Origin: Dasypus novemcinctus
Lineage: Eukaryota > Chordata > Mammalia > Cingulata > Dasypodidae
NCBI RefSeq assembly: GCF_030445035.2
Contig: NC_080688.1
Span: 67,489,449 to 67,553,448 of the forward strand
Length of the DNA stretch: 64,000 nt
Direction of reading: 5' to 3'
A program made the translations under genes and the position numbers. Of this stretch, positions 12,266 through 24,313 are shown piece after piece; within the stretch, counting starts at the first letter, position 1; every line of letters starts with the position of its first letter. The notes under the pieces were generated by a model. It saw only the letters and a list, made by a program, of their open reading frames with translations, did not search any database and was not told the origin of the DNA.

Positions 12266-12687
12266 CTTTTTTAAAGATTTATTATTTATTTATTTCTCTC
12301 CCCTTCCACCCCCTCCTGTCTGCTCTCTGTGTCCATTCACTGTGTTCTTCTGTGTCTGCTTGCATTCTTGGCAGCAGCATCAGGAATCTGTGTCTCTTTT
12401 TATTGCATCATCTTGCTGCGTCAGCTCTTTGTGTGTGCGGTGCCACTCCTGGGCAGGATGTGTTTTTTTTTTTTTTTTAATGCAGGGTGGCTCTCCTTGC
12501 AGGGTGCATGCCTTGCTCATGGGGCTCCCCTATGCGGGGAACACCCTTGCATGGCATGGCACTCCTTGTGCACATTAGCACTGCGTGTGGGCCAGCTCAC
12601 CACATGGGTCAGGAGGCCCTGGGTTTGAACCCTGGACCTCCCATATGGTAGGCAGATGCTCTATCAATTGAGCCAAATTCACTTCCC
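12266..12687 (-). mobile_element. DAS-SINE, full length, perfect TSD
   Basis: Antisense, 422 bp. The 14-bp duplication TGTCATTACTCTTT lies at 12252-12265 and 12688-12701. It includes a T-run inside the body (about 12461-12478). Inserted in L1 B. Confidence 0.95.
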
Positions 12688-13367
12688 TGTCATTACTCTT
12701 TATACATTTGCATTATAGCACCTGTAGGAAGGAAGAAGTGGAGTTATATACCATATAATATACTACAATAATACCAGCATTTATGATTACCCAGATGGTT
12801 ACCTAAACTGCGGGTCCTTACTTCTTTATGCTGCTTTGAACCACTGTCTAGTGTACTTTCATTTCGGTCTGAATAACTTCCTTTAGCATTGCTCATAGGG
12901 CAGGCTCAGTGGTGATGCACTTCCTCAGCTTTTGTTTATATGAGAATGTTTTAATCTCCTTGTTTTTAAAAGAGAGTCTCACTGGATATAAAATTCTTGG
13001 CTGGCACTTTAAGTATTTCAACCACTGCCTTCTTGCCTGCATGGTTCCTGATGAGAAATTGCGACACAGTCTTAATGGAGTCTCTTGTATGTAACATGTT
13101 GCTTTTCTGTTGAAGGTTTCAGAACTCTTTCCTTGTATTTTTCATTTGATAGTGTAATCAATATATGAGGGGTGCATTTTTTCTTCATGTTTATCCTGTT
13201 TGGTATTCTCTAAGCTTCTTGGATGTGCATATTCAAGTCTTTTGGTAAGTTAGGGAAGTTCTCTGCCATTATTTATTTGACTGTTTCTTCTTCCCCTTTC
13301 TCTGTTTCTTCTCCTTCTGGGGTTCCTATAATGTATATATTGGTTAGCTTTTAATACTTTTACTTTT

Positions 13368-13791
13368 TTTTTTTAATTAAAAATTTTTTAAAATTTATTT
13401 CTCTCCCCCCTCCCCCAGTTGTCTGCTCTCTGTGTCCATTTGCTGTGTGTTCTTCTGTGACTGCTTCTATCCTTATCAGTGGCACTGGGAATCTGTGTTT
13501 CTTTTTTTTTTTTGATGCGTCATCTTGTTGTGTCAGCTTTCCGTGTGTGCGGCACCACTTTTGGGCAGGCTGCACTTTCTTTTGCGCTGGGTGGCTCTCC
13601 TTACAGGGCGCACTCCTTTGCGCATGGGGCTCCCCTACGCAGGAGACACCCCTGCGTGGCAGGGCACTCCTTGCACGCATCAGCGCTGCACATGGGCCAG
13701 CTCCACACGGGTCAAGGAGGCCTGGGGTTTGAACCGCAGACCTCCCATGTGGTAGGGAGATGCCCTATCCATTGGGCCAAGTCCACTTCCC
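13368..13791 (-). mobile_element. DAS-SINE, full length, perfect TSD
   Basis: Antisense, 424 bp, with the 15-bp duplication AATACTTTTACTTTT at 13353-13367 and 13792-13806. Inserted in the ORF1/5' UTR side of L1 B. Confidence 0.95.
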
Positions 13792-14082
13792 AATACTTTT
13801 ACTTTTGATATTTCTTTTTTCTTTCTGTTCCTCACTCTGCCTCATTTTAAGTGTCTTCTCTTCAGGTTCACTCGTTCTTTCTTCTTCCATCTTCATTTTG
13901 CTCTTGAAACCCTCCTGGGCATTTTTCATTTCAGTTATTGTAGATTTCAACTCCTTTTTAAAACGTCTGCCTTTAACTTAGATTTTCATATTGTTCATTC
14001 ATTGTTTTCCTGATATCTTATAATTCTTTTTCTGTAGTTTCTTTCATCTCCTTAAGCATTTTTAAGAAAATTTTCTTAATGG

Positions 14083-14542
14083 TGTGATGGTTAGGCTATT
14101 GTGTCAACTTGACCAGGTAATTGTGCTCAGTTGTTTGGTCAAGCAAACACTGGGCTAATTGTAATACAAGGGCATTTATGGTCTTTAGTCACGATTGACT
14201 TTACTGCAGTGGTAAATCATAGATAGCTGGTTATAAATACATCAATCAGGGAGATTGCTATCAGCAATGAATGATGCTTAACCCAATCAGTTGAATCCCT
14301 TGAATGGGGAAGTGATTCCAGCATTGAGAGAGAATTTCCCAGCTTGTCTTTGAACAGCCAATATCTTCCAGAGCTCATCAAGAACCTTCATTGGATTTTC
14401 ATTGCAGCTCCTGGTTGCAGTCTGCCTGCAGAACCTGGACTTGTGCATCCCCATGGCTGCATGAAAGACTCTTATAGAATTGCATACTATTGACAGATAT
14501 CTCTTGTTGATTATGTTTCTCTAGAGAACCCTGACTAACACA
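14083..14542 (+). mobile_element. Solo LTR (MaLR-like)
   Basis: A 460-bp unit starting TGTGATGGTTAGGCTATTG and ending CTGACTAACACA, with flanks AATGG (14078-14082) and AATGA (14543-14547), a 5-bp TSD with one mismatch. No internal region. Nested in the 5' part of L1 B. Confidence 0.82.
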
Positions 14543-14895
14543 AATGACTTTGTTTGGTATGTCCACATTCTTGTCTTCTTCATTGGTGCTTTTTGTATTT
14601 TTTATCCTCTTTCTTTGAATAGCCAGCATTTCCTTTTCCTTTGTCTTGTACTCTTTTGTTGCACACTGTATATTTTATTAATTAAAAATGTTAACTCTGG
14701 GAATTACTCCCTGGGATGTCTGTTTCTTGGTTTTGAACCAGTTGGTGATAAGGCAGAGATTTTCTTGAGCTTCAGCCCTCCTATTAGGAAGTGCTGCCCA
14801 AGGCAAATGTACTGTGTAGAGAGTTTTCCCTGCTTACTGGGCTTCTGTGTTATCTTGGGCTTTTGCTTCTGAATTTGCTAATCAAAAGTGTGATT

Positions 14896-15057
14896 GGGGG
14901 AGCAGATGTGGCTCAAACAGTTGAGTGCCCACCTCCCACTTGGGAGGTCCTGGGCTTGGATCCTAGTGTCTCCTAAAGAAAAAAACAGACATTGAGCAAA
15001 AACAAAAAACTAAAAACAATGAGCAATGAGGAAAAACAATGAGCAAATAAATGGGGA
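14896..15057 (+). mobile_element. tRNA-type SINE with degenerate repeat tail
   Basis: A tRNA-like head (GGAGCAGATGTGGCTCAAAC, B-box-like GGGCTTGGATCC) runs to CTCCTAAAG. The tail then has repeated words of the type AACAATGAGCAA, ending near 15050. The antisense copies at 25127-25470 have the same tail. Confidence 0.75.
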
Positions 15058-15455
15058 AGCCATCTTGGTGGCGGTTGGAGGAAGCTCTGCACACCCCTGT
15101 TCTTGAGGATTTTTATGTCCCTTTCTGTCACCACCTGCTAGCCAGGGACTGGTTCTGTGGTGCCCTGCTGTGAGAGTGGGGCATGGGTGCCAGTAGCTCC
15201 CATGTAGAGAGATCAATTTATAGTTCATAACCATAATTTATCAGCCTTTTCCTCCCACTCTTCCCTAAGTGCTGTACAGTGTTCTTCTGCCCTCTGGAGT
15301 TTCAAAATAGCTGTTTCAGGTAGTTCCTGCCTGTTTATTAGTTGTTTTGGTAGAAGGGCTGAGTCCTGGAGCTCCCTACTCTACCAGCTTCCCTGGAAGT
15401 CATTTCGATTATGTTTTTTTAAACTTTGACTTTTTTTTTAATTTTAAAAATTTAT

Positions 15456-15702
15456 GGGGGCAGATGTGGCTCAAGTGGTTGAGTGCCTACTTCCTACATG
15501 GGAGGTCCCAGATTCAATTCCTGGTGGCTCCTAAAAACAAACAAACAAACAAAAAACAAACAACCAGCAAACAAATGAATAAAACCAACTCATGGGAACT
15601 GATGTGGCTCAGTGGCAGAGCGCTGGCTTCCCACATACGAGGTCCCATGTTCAATCTCTGACTCTGTTACCTCAAAAGAAAACAAAAAACAAACCAAAAA
15701 AA
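15456..15702 (+). mobile_element. Dimeric tRNA-type SINE
   Basis: Sense copy. Module 1 starts GGGGGCAGATGTGGCTCAAG and ends CTCCTAAAA. An A/C-rich linker ends in AAAACCAACTCA. Module 2 starts GGGAACTGATGTGGCTCAGT and ends with CCTCAAAAG and an A-rich tail. AATTTAT flanks both ends (short TSD). It inserted near the tail of L1 C. Confidence 0.85.
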
Positions 15703-15896
15703 CCTAATTTATTGAAGTATATTATTCATACATGAATATATATAAACAATAAGTGTATAGTAAAAGCTATGAACTTACAAAACAAATATGTATATCATCA
15801 TATAGGGCTGTCATACATCACCCCACCACAAATACCTTGCATTGCTGTGAAAGACTTATAACAAATTATGAAAGAGCATTGTCAAAGTATAAGTAC

Positions 15897-16095
15897 TAGG
15901 GAGCGGATGTAGTACAAGTGGTTGAGTGCCTGCTTGCCATATATGAGGTTCTGGGTTTGATCCCCAGTACCTCCTAAAACAAATAAATGATAAAACCAAC
16001 TGTCACTGGGGAGTGCAGGTAGCTCAGTGGTTGAGCACCTGCTTCCCATGGAGGAGGTCCTGGGTTCATTCCCAGTACCTCCTCGATAAAGAAAA
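15897..16095 (+). mobile_element. Dimeric tRNA-type SINE, short linker
   Basis: Two sense tRNA-like modules, GGGAGCGGATGTAG... and GGGGAGTGCAGGTAGCTCAG..., are joined by a linker containing AAATGATAAAACCAACTG. Both have a recognisable B-box-like word (GGGTTTGATCC; GGGTTCATTCC). Nested in the L1 C 3' UTR. Confidence 0.82.
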
Positions 16096-17089
16096 GAGTA
16101 TTACTGCTAACTATAGTCCATATCTTACATTTGATGTATTTCCCCCAACCCACCCTATTATTATTTTTTTGTTCATAAACCATATAATTTATCAAAAGTG
16201 TACAATCAATGTCATTGATTGCACAATCATCACTTCAGTCAAAATTAGAGCACTCTTATTACTCCAAAAAAAACCCAAAACCAAAACTAACCACTATCAC
16301 ACACATATGTTAGAGCTACTCATTACAAATCCTCTGATGTACTTTCATCATTCCTATTCATTTCCAAACATTTACAAACAACTTTTTACCAATTCTGCAG
16401 AGATTAAACCTTAGCTTTCCATTCTCTAATCACCTTCTATTTTCTGGTGACTTATATTCTGCCTATTAACTTCATGAATTTGCTCATTGAATTTAGTTCA
16501 TTATAGTGAAATCATACAATATTTGTTCTTTGGTGCCTGCCTTGTTTCACTCAACATAATGTCCTGCAGGTTCATTCATGTTATTATATGCGTCATGACT
16601 TCATTTGTTCTGACACTGGAATAATATTCCATTGTGTGTCTATACCACAGTTTGTTTATCTATTTTTCAGGTGATGGACACTTGGGTTGTTTCCATATTT
16701 TGACAATTGTGAATAATGTTGCTATGAACATTGGTGTGCAGATGTCCGTTTGTGTCTCTGCTCTCATATCTTCTGGGTTTGTACCTAGTAGTGGTATTGT
16801 CGGGTCGTGTGGTAGATCTATATTCATCTTCCTTTGGAACTGCCAAACAGACTCCCACAGTGGCTGAACCATTCTACATTCCCACCAACAATGAATAAGG
16901 GTTCTTATTTCTCCACATCTTCTCCAAAGCTTAGTTTTCTGTTTTGTTAATAGTGGCTGTTCTAGTAGGTGTGAAATGATATCTCATTGTAGCTTTGATT
17001 TGCATTTCCCTAATAGCCAGTGATGTTGAGCATTTTTTTTTCCATGTGTTTTTATACCATTTGTATTTCTTCTGTAGAAGAAATTTTTT

Positions 17090-17470
17090 TTTTTTTTTAA
17101 AGATTTATTTTTATTTATTTAATTCCCCTCCCCTCCCCCGGTTGTCTGTTTTCTGTGTCTTTTTGCTGCGACTTGTTTCTTGTTTCTTTGTCCGCTTCTG
17201 TTGTCGTCAGCGGCATGGGAAGTGTGGGCGGCGCCATTCCTGGGCAGGCTGCTCTTTCTTTTTCACGCTGGGCGGCTCTCCTCATGGGTGCACTCCTTGC
17301 GCGTGGGGCTCCCCTACGCGGGGGACACCCTGCGTGGCACGGCACTCCTTGCGCGCATCAGCACTGCGCATGGGCCAGCTCCACACGGGTCAAGGAGGCC
17401 CGGGGCTTGAACCGTGGGCCTCCCATGTGGTAGACGGACGCCCTAACCACTGGGCCAAAGTCCGTTTCCC
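17090..17470 (-). mobile_element. DAS-SINE, full length, perfect TSD
   Basis: Antisense copy bounded by the 17-bp duplication TGTAGAAGAAATTTTTT (17073-17089 and 17471-17487). It is very similar to the copy at 1-320 and one of the least diverged in the window. It interrupts L1 C. Confidence 0.95.
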
Positions 17471-19849
17471 TGTAGAAGAAATTTTTTATTTGGATCATTC
17501 ATCCTTTTATTATTGAGCTGTAGGATCTCTTTATATATCATGGATATTAGAGCCTCGTTGGATGTATGATTTCCAAGTATTTTCTCCCAGCGAGTGGGCT
17601 GCCTTTTTACCCTTTTCAAAAAGTCCTTTGAGGTGCAGAAGTGTTTAATTTTGAGGAGGTCTCATTTATCTATTTTTTATTTTATTACTCATGCTTTGGG
17701 TGTAAGGTTTAAGAAACTACTACCTACCACAAGATCTTAAAGATGTTTTCCTACATTTTCTTCTAGGAGTTTTATGGTTGTCACTTTTATATTTAGGCCC
17801 TTGATCCATTTTGAGTTAATTTTTGTATAAAATGTGCGATGGGTCTTCTTTCTTTCTTTTGGATATGGATATCCAGTTTGCCCAGCACCATTTGTTGAAT
17901 AGACTGTTCTGGCCCAGCTAACTTAACAGGTTTGTCAAAAATCACTTGACCTAGATGTGAGGGTTTATTTCTGAGTTCTTGATTTGGTTCCACCATGTTT
18001 TTTTTTGTTTTTTTTTTTTTACCACTGTAGCTAAGTAATATGATTTAAAGTCAGGAAATGAGAGTTCTCCAACTTCATTTCGTTTTAAATACATTTTTGG
18101 GTATTCAGGGATGGTTACTTTTCCAAATAACTATGATAACTGGCTTTTCCATTTCTGCAAAAAGACTATTTGGATTTTTATTAGCATTGCTTTGAATCTG
18201 TAAATCAGTTTGGGAAGAATTGACAACAATATTTTGTCTTCCAGTCCATGAACATAGAAAATCCTTCCATTTATTTAAGTCTTCTTCAGTTTCTTTTACC
18301 AGTATTTTGTGGTTTTCTGAATACAGGTTCTTTTTGTCCTGGTTAAATTTGTTCATAAATATTTGATTATTTTAGTCACTATTATATGTGGACTTTTCCC
18401 CCCTGATTTCCTTCTCAGATTGTTCATAAAGTAGTATAAGGAAATGCTACTGATTTTTGCTTATTAATCTTGTATCCGGCCATTTTGCTGAACTTGTCAT
18501 TTGTTCTAATAGCTTTGTTGTGGATTTATCAGGATTTTCTAGAGATAGAATCATATCATCAATGAATAGCAAAAGTTTTACTTCTTCCTTTCCTATTTGG
18601 GTGCATTTTATTTTTTATCTAGCCTAATTACTCTAGCTAGAAATTCTAGCACAGTATTGAATAACTGTGGTGACAGTGGGCATCCTTGTCTTTTTCCTGA
18701 TCTCAGTGGGAAAGCTTTCAGTCTTTCATTGTTGAGTACAATACTAGCAGTAGATTTTCATAGATGCCCTTTACCATATTGAGAAACCTTCCTTCTATTC
18801 CTATCTTTTGGAATATTTTTATTGAGAAAGGATGCTGTATTTTGTCAAATGCCTTTTTGTCAGTGGAGAGGATCATGTAATTTTTCTTTTTTCAATCTAT
18901 TAATGTAGTTTATTACACTAATTGATTTTCTTGTGTTGAAAACCCTTCCGTAATTAGGATAAAACCTACTCGATTGTGGTGTGTAATTCTTTTAATGTGT
19001 CTTTGGATTTGTTTGCAAGCATTTTGTTGAGGATTTTTATATCTATATTCATTGAGATAATGCGTTTGTAATTTTCTTTTTTCATAGTATCTTTATCTGG
19101 TTTTGGTATTAGGGTGATGTTGGCTTCATAGAATAAGTTTGGTAGCATTCTTTCCTGTTCAATTTTTTGGAAGAATTTGAGTAAGATTAGTATTATATCT
19201 TCTTTTAATGATTGGTAGAATTCACCTGTGAAAGCCATCTGGTCCTGGACTTTTCATCTTTGGGAGGTTTTGATGACTGTTTCAATCTCTTTACTTGTGA
19301 TTGGTTTGTTGAGACTTTCCATTTCTTCTAGGGTCAGTGTAGGTTGTTCATGTGTTTCTCAGAATTTGTCCATCTCTTCTACATTGTCTAGTTTTTTGGT
19401 GTACAGTTGTTCATAATATCCTCTTATGATCTCTCTTATTTCTGTGCAGTCAGTGGTAATGCCTCTCTTCTTACTTCTGATTCTATTTATTTGCATCTTC
19501 TGTCTCTTTTTTTCTTTGTCAGTCTAGCTTTTGGTTTTGTTGATTCTATTTTTTGTTTTGTTTTGTTTTTTGTTTTGGTTCTCAATTCATTTATTTCTGC
19601 TCTGATCTTTATTAGTTCTTTCTTTAGAATTGGTTTGGGATTAGTTTGCTTTTCTTTTTCTTGTTCCTTCATGTGTGCAGTTAGATCTTTGATTTTAGCT
19701 CTTTCTTCTTTTTTTAATGTAAGCATTGAGGGCTATAAATTTCCCTTTCAGTGCTGCCTTTGTGGTGTCCCATAGGTTTTGATACATTGTGTTCCCTTTT
19801 TCATTCATCTCAAGATATTTCTTGAGTTCTCTTGCAATTTCTTTGACCC

Positions 19850-20257
19850 TGGGAAGAGGATTTGGCTCAACTGATAAAGCATCCACCTACCTTATGGGAG
19901 GTCCTGGGTTCAAACTCAGGGCCTTCTGACCCATGTGGTGAACTGGCCCATATGCAGTGCTGATGAGCGCAAGGAGTGCTGTGCCACTCAGGGGTGTTTC
20001 CTGAATAGGGGAGCCCCATGCATGCACTATAAGGAGAGCCACCCTGCATAAAAAAAGCGCAGCCTGCACAGGAGTGGTGCCACACACATGGAAGGCTGAT
20101 GCAGCAAGATGATGCAACAAAAAGAGACACAGATTCCTAGCACCACTGACAAGAAGGCAAGTGGACACAGAATACACAGCAAATGGATACAGAGGACAGA
20201 CAACGGGGAGAGGGGGAGAAAGGGGAGAGAAGTAAAAAAAAAATTAAAAAAAATGTA
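19850..20257 (+). mobile_element. DAS-SINE, full length
   Basis: Sense copy with head (GGTTCAAACTC B box), body and A-rich tail, flanked by TTTGACCC (19842-19849 and 20258-20265). More diverged than the 17-kb copy. Nested in L1 C. Confidence 0.92.
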
Positions 20258-21606
20258 TTTGACCCACTAACTTTTTAAAAGTGTGTCATTTAATCTCCAT
20301 GCATTTATGAATTTTCCCTTTTTCTTTCCATTATTGATTTTCAGCTCCATTCTGTTATGATCAGAATAAGTGTGTTTTGTATAATTTCAATCCTTTTAAA
20401 CTTATTGAGATTTGTCTTATGACTCAACATATGGTCTATCCAGGAGAAGGATCCATAAACTCTTGAAAAGAATGTATAGACTGCTGTTTTGGGGTTTAAT
20501 GCTCTATAAATGTGTTAGGTCTAGTTCATTTATCATATTATTTGAGCTCTCTGTTTCTTTATCCTCTGTCCAGATGTTCTATACAATGCTGAGAGTAGTG
20601 TATTGAAGTCTCCAATTGTTATCATAGAGCTGTCTATTTCTTCCTTCAGTTTGCCAGTGTTTGCCTCATGTATCTTGGGGCACTCAAGTTAGGTGCATAA
20701 ATATTTATTACAGTTATTTCTTCTTGATGAATTGTCCCTTTTATTAATATATAATAACCTTCTTCATCCCTTATAATGGTTTTGTATTTATAAAATCTAT
20801 TTTGTCTATTCCAATCTTTTTAACTTACTATTTGCATGGAATATTTTTCCAACCTTTCATTTTCAACCTGGTTGTGTTGTTACGTCTGAGGTGAGTCTTT
20901 TGTAGAGTGCATAGAGATGGCTTATATATTTTAAAAATCCATTCTGTCATTCTATGTCTTTTGATTGGGGAGTTCAAGCCATTAACATTCAATGTTATTA
21001 CTGTAAAGGTATTACTTCATCCATTTTATCCTTTGGCTTTCCATTGTCATATCTTATTACTGTCTGTCTTTTTATCCTTCCTAATAATCTTTTACTCTTT
21101 TACTCTTCCTAATAATCTTCATTTCTACATTCTCCTCCAAGTCTCTCATCTTTGTTTTTCCTTACAGGCTGCAGCACTTTCTTTAGTATCTCTTGTAATT
21201 CTGGTCTTTTGGTAACATACTTTCTCAATTTTTGTTTGTTTGTGAAGAATTTGAACTCAGCATTTTTGAAGGACAGTTTTGCTAGATATAGAATTCTCGA
21301 GTGTCAGTTTTTCTTTCAGTAGCTTAAATACATCATACCCCTTTCTTCTCTCCTCCATGGTTTCAATGAGAGGTTGGCACTTAATCTTATTGAAATTACC
21401 TTGTATGTAATACTTTACTTTTCACTTGCTGCTTCCAGAATACTCTCTTTATCTCTGAAATTTGTCATGCTCAATAGTAGATGTCTTGGAGCAGGTCTAT
21501 TCAAATTTATTCTGTTTGGGGGTGCATTGTCCTTCTTGGATATTGATATTTATGTCTTTCATAGGGGTTGGGAAGTTTTCATTCATTTCACTCAGTGTCT
21601 TCTTTT

Positions 21607-21788
21607 TTATTTTTATCTGGTTGCATTGTCTTGTTGGTGCATTGCTTTGCTGCACAGGGGCCTGTGTCTCTTTGCACAAGTCTGGAATGCCTTGATTTTA
21701 TTTTTTTACCAGGAGGTCCTGGGGATCGAACTCAGGTCCTCCATATGGTAAAGGAGAGCTCAATTGCTTGAGCCACAGCTGCTTCCCC
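21607..21788 (-). mobile_element. Short-body tRNA-type SINE
   Basis: Antisense, about 180 bp. It has a short body, then T-run (21701-21707), then a tRNA-like head ending CTGCTTCCC. TCTTCTTTT flanks it at 21598-21606 and 21793-21801, a TSD allowing a few bases of slippage. The body is much shorter than in standard DAS-SINEs. Confidence 0.75.
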
Positions 21789-22758
21789 AATTTCTTCTTT
21801 TAATATCCTTTAACTCTTTAGTTATATTTTCCTTCCATTCTTTGATTTAGGAAATTTATGTGAGTATCATTGATTTGTTGTATTAAATCCTGTATCTCAT
21901 CAGGATATTTGGTTTGTTCCTTTGGCTGGGTCATCTCTTCCCGTTTCCTAATATGGCTTGTAATTTTTTTGCTAATGTCTATACATCTGAATATGTTGGT
22001 GAATTTACTCTGATGGTCAATTTCTCTCTCTAGTCTAGGTTTTTTTTTCACAGCTCTTCTGTGATTTTTGGTTCACTTATTCTGAGTCTTTAAAATTTCC
22101 CAGTTTAAGTTCTTAGAATCTGCCCAGGCACTCACTAATTGTGCAAAGATTTTCACCCAGTTCAAGTTGAGACCTGCAGCTTTTCTCTTGTAGTTTCCTG
22201 TACAGCCAGCAGATGGTACTCGTTAGCAAATCTTTCCACATAAGTGTTTCTTTCAACCTCTGCTTTCTGGCCAGAACTGAGATTCAAAGTGGGCTTTGCT
22301 GGCCAAATGCACTGAAGAGAAACCACTCTCCTTCGGCTGCTGCACTCTCCCTTTTCCCAGGGAGAAAGATGTCTGTTCCCGTCTCACTCAGCTGTAGTGG
22401 GCCATGGGTTTAATCTAGGCTGCTTGACTTGAAGGTGGGGGATGAGTGCCCTTCCCAACTACTGTGGGGGTTTAGTAACTCATGGTTTTTCTTTTAGGTT
22501 CTTTGTCTCTCTGTCCCTAACCCTCCTGGGGGTTGCACAACACTGTCTTGGTCTGCTGATCCCCAAAGCAGGTCCCTCTGTCAGCTTTTGGCCCTTCTAC
22601 TGATGTTTTGTGAGAATACTCAACTGTCCCTGCCTATTCTGACACTATCTTCCCAGAACTCCAACAAAGTTTGACTTTTAGTAATTACTTTCTTACTTTT
22701 CTTTATATTTTTATCACCTAAGTGTATATACCTAAACACTATAGTTTAATATTGACTT

Positions 22759-23184
22759 AAAAAATTTATTTATTTCTCCCCCTCCCTCCATTGTCTGCTC
22801 TCTGTGTCTATTCACTGTGCTCTTCTGTGTCTGCTTGTATTCTCATTAGGTGGCTCTGGGAATCAATCTGGGGACCTTCTGGAGTGGAAGAGGGGTGGTC
22901 ACTCTCTTGTACCACCTCAGCTCCCTGATCTGCTGTATCTCTTATTCTTTCTCCTCTATGTCTCTTTTTGTTGTGTCATCTTGCTGTGCCAGCTCTCCAC
23001 ATGGGCCGGCACTCCTGTGCGGGGCAGCACTCCTGCACGGGCAGTACTGTGCACAGGACAGCACTCTGCATGGGCCAGTTCGCCACACAGGTCAGTGTGC
23101 CTTCACCAGGAGGCTCTGGGCATTGAACCCTCGACCTCTTATATGGTAGAAGGAGCTCAATTGCTTGAGCCACATCTACTTCCC
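22759..23184 (-). mobile_element. Long DAS-SINE variant with internal tRNA-like module
   Basis: Antisense, 426 bp, with perfect TSD AATATTGACTT (22748-22758 and 23185-23195). Tail and terminal head resemble DAS-SINE, but the middle (about 22850-22950) holds an extra tRNA-like block (GGGAATCAATCTGGGGACCT). The copy at 44403-44826 shares it. Confidence 0.85.
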
Positions 23185-24313
23185 AATATTGACTTTTTAA
23201 AAAATGGTCTTTAAACATCTCTTTTAATTTATTGCTTTCCTTTTCCTCTTTCATATTTATATTTTGAAATAAACCAGGTCATTTGTCCTTTAGAGTTTCT
23301 CACATTCTGGATTTTGTGAATTATATCTCCATCATGTAGTTTAACATATTCCTCTATTCTCTGTATTTCCTGTGAATTTTTAATTTGATTTAGTGCTCTA
23401 ATTGGAATCAGTTTTTGTTGTTTTTCTCAAGAATACTTCATAAATGGTTGTCTTTTTCTAGTCTATAAGCACAAAATGTCTGGATTTCTTTCTTTGTGTC
23501 ATTTAGCAGTTTTGGGTGTTCAGTGTGTAGGTGCATTAATTCATTCAGAGTTGAAAAATAGTGATATTATAATTCTGTCATTCCTTTTTTATTGAATTTC
23601 TGTAATACATCTATGAAGAGACATTTCTCATCTACTATTTAGTTCTCAGCCAGGCAGTTCAATAGAAAAAGTAGAACGCTTATTTCTCTTCAATGACAAG
23701 TTTTTAAAAATAGAGTTGGTTTCTCAGCATCATCCAAGAGTGATCAATTAGTTTTTTGTGTTTTTTTTTTTGGTATCATAATGAATCCATGATTTGAACA
23801 TATTTGGTGTGTTTTAGCCATTGCAGTAATCATTCCTGATATTCAAACAGCCCTATATTTGGCTAGTTGGAGTTCTATTTGGCTCCTGTGTTTTTTCATG
23901 ATTTCTTTTCCATCCTGTATGAGAAAATACTTCAGGTTCAACTTATACAATTCTTGCTCCAGACTTGCTAGAGACATTTTCTTCCAGAAGCACTGGTTTC
24001 TTTAAGTGGGCCATGGTACACTACTGCCAAAATCTGGTTCCTGAAAACAAATTATTTGTGTGGGTATTCTCCCCTCATTCTACTTCCTCCTCTACTTCCT
24101 TCTGTTTTTCTTCTACAGTATATCAGTTATTACATATATTACTGTCTCTTTAATATCCATTGTATACTTTTACACACACAAACTCACATCATTGTGATTT
24201 TGATTGTCTAAACTTCATTCTTTAGTAGTTTCCTAAGAAAGAGCTTCAGGGCCAATATTTCTTGAATCATTACTTGTTTAGTCTGCAACAATCATATTTA
24301 AAGTCAGTTTGGG

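Larger units (their letters stand above)
6936..15420 (-). mobile_element. L1 element B, antisense, near full length with nested insertions
   Basis: 3' UTR-like sequence (6936-7780) is followed by ORF2 C-terminus (7860-8890). The reverse-transcriptase region follows: minus-strand 9621-9833 carries [21 protein letters not shown] with the catalytic F-A-D-D motif. Further right come the endonuclease-coding region (about 10880-11960) and ORF1/5' UTR-like sequence (about 12870-15400). Subtracting nested elements (LTRs 8895-9533 and 14083-14542; SINEs near 11551, 12266, 13368, 14896) leaves about 6.2 kb, the size of a full L1. Frames are broken throughout, so it is dead. No clean TSD was found. Confidence 0.8.
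15435..22665 (-). mobile_element. L1 element C, antisense, near full length, TSD
   Basis: Flanked by AAACTTTGACTTTT (15421-15434) and AAAGTTTGACTTTT (22666-22679), a 14-bp TSD with one mismatch; the T-run after the left copy is the antisense tail. Order from left: 3' UTR (15700-16600), ORF2 C-terminus (16630-18400), reverse transcriptase, ORF2 N-terminal part (about 19500-21000), ORF1/5' region to 22665. Minus-strand 18966-19238 reads EANITLIPKPDKD and NIDIKILNKMLANK, typical of the RT domain. Nested SINEs near 15456, 15897, 17090, 19850 and 21607 account for the extra length, leaving about 5.8 kb. Frames are broken. Confidence 0.83.
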
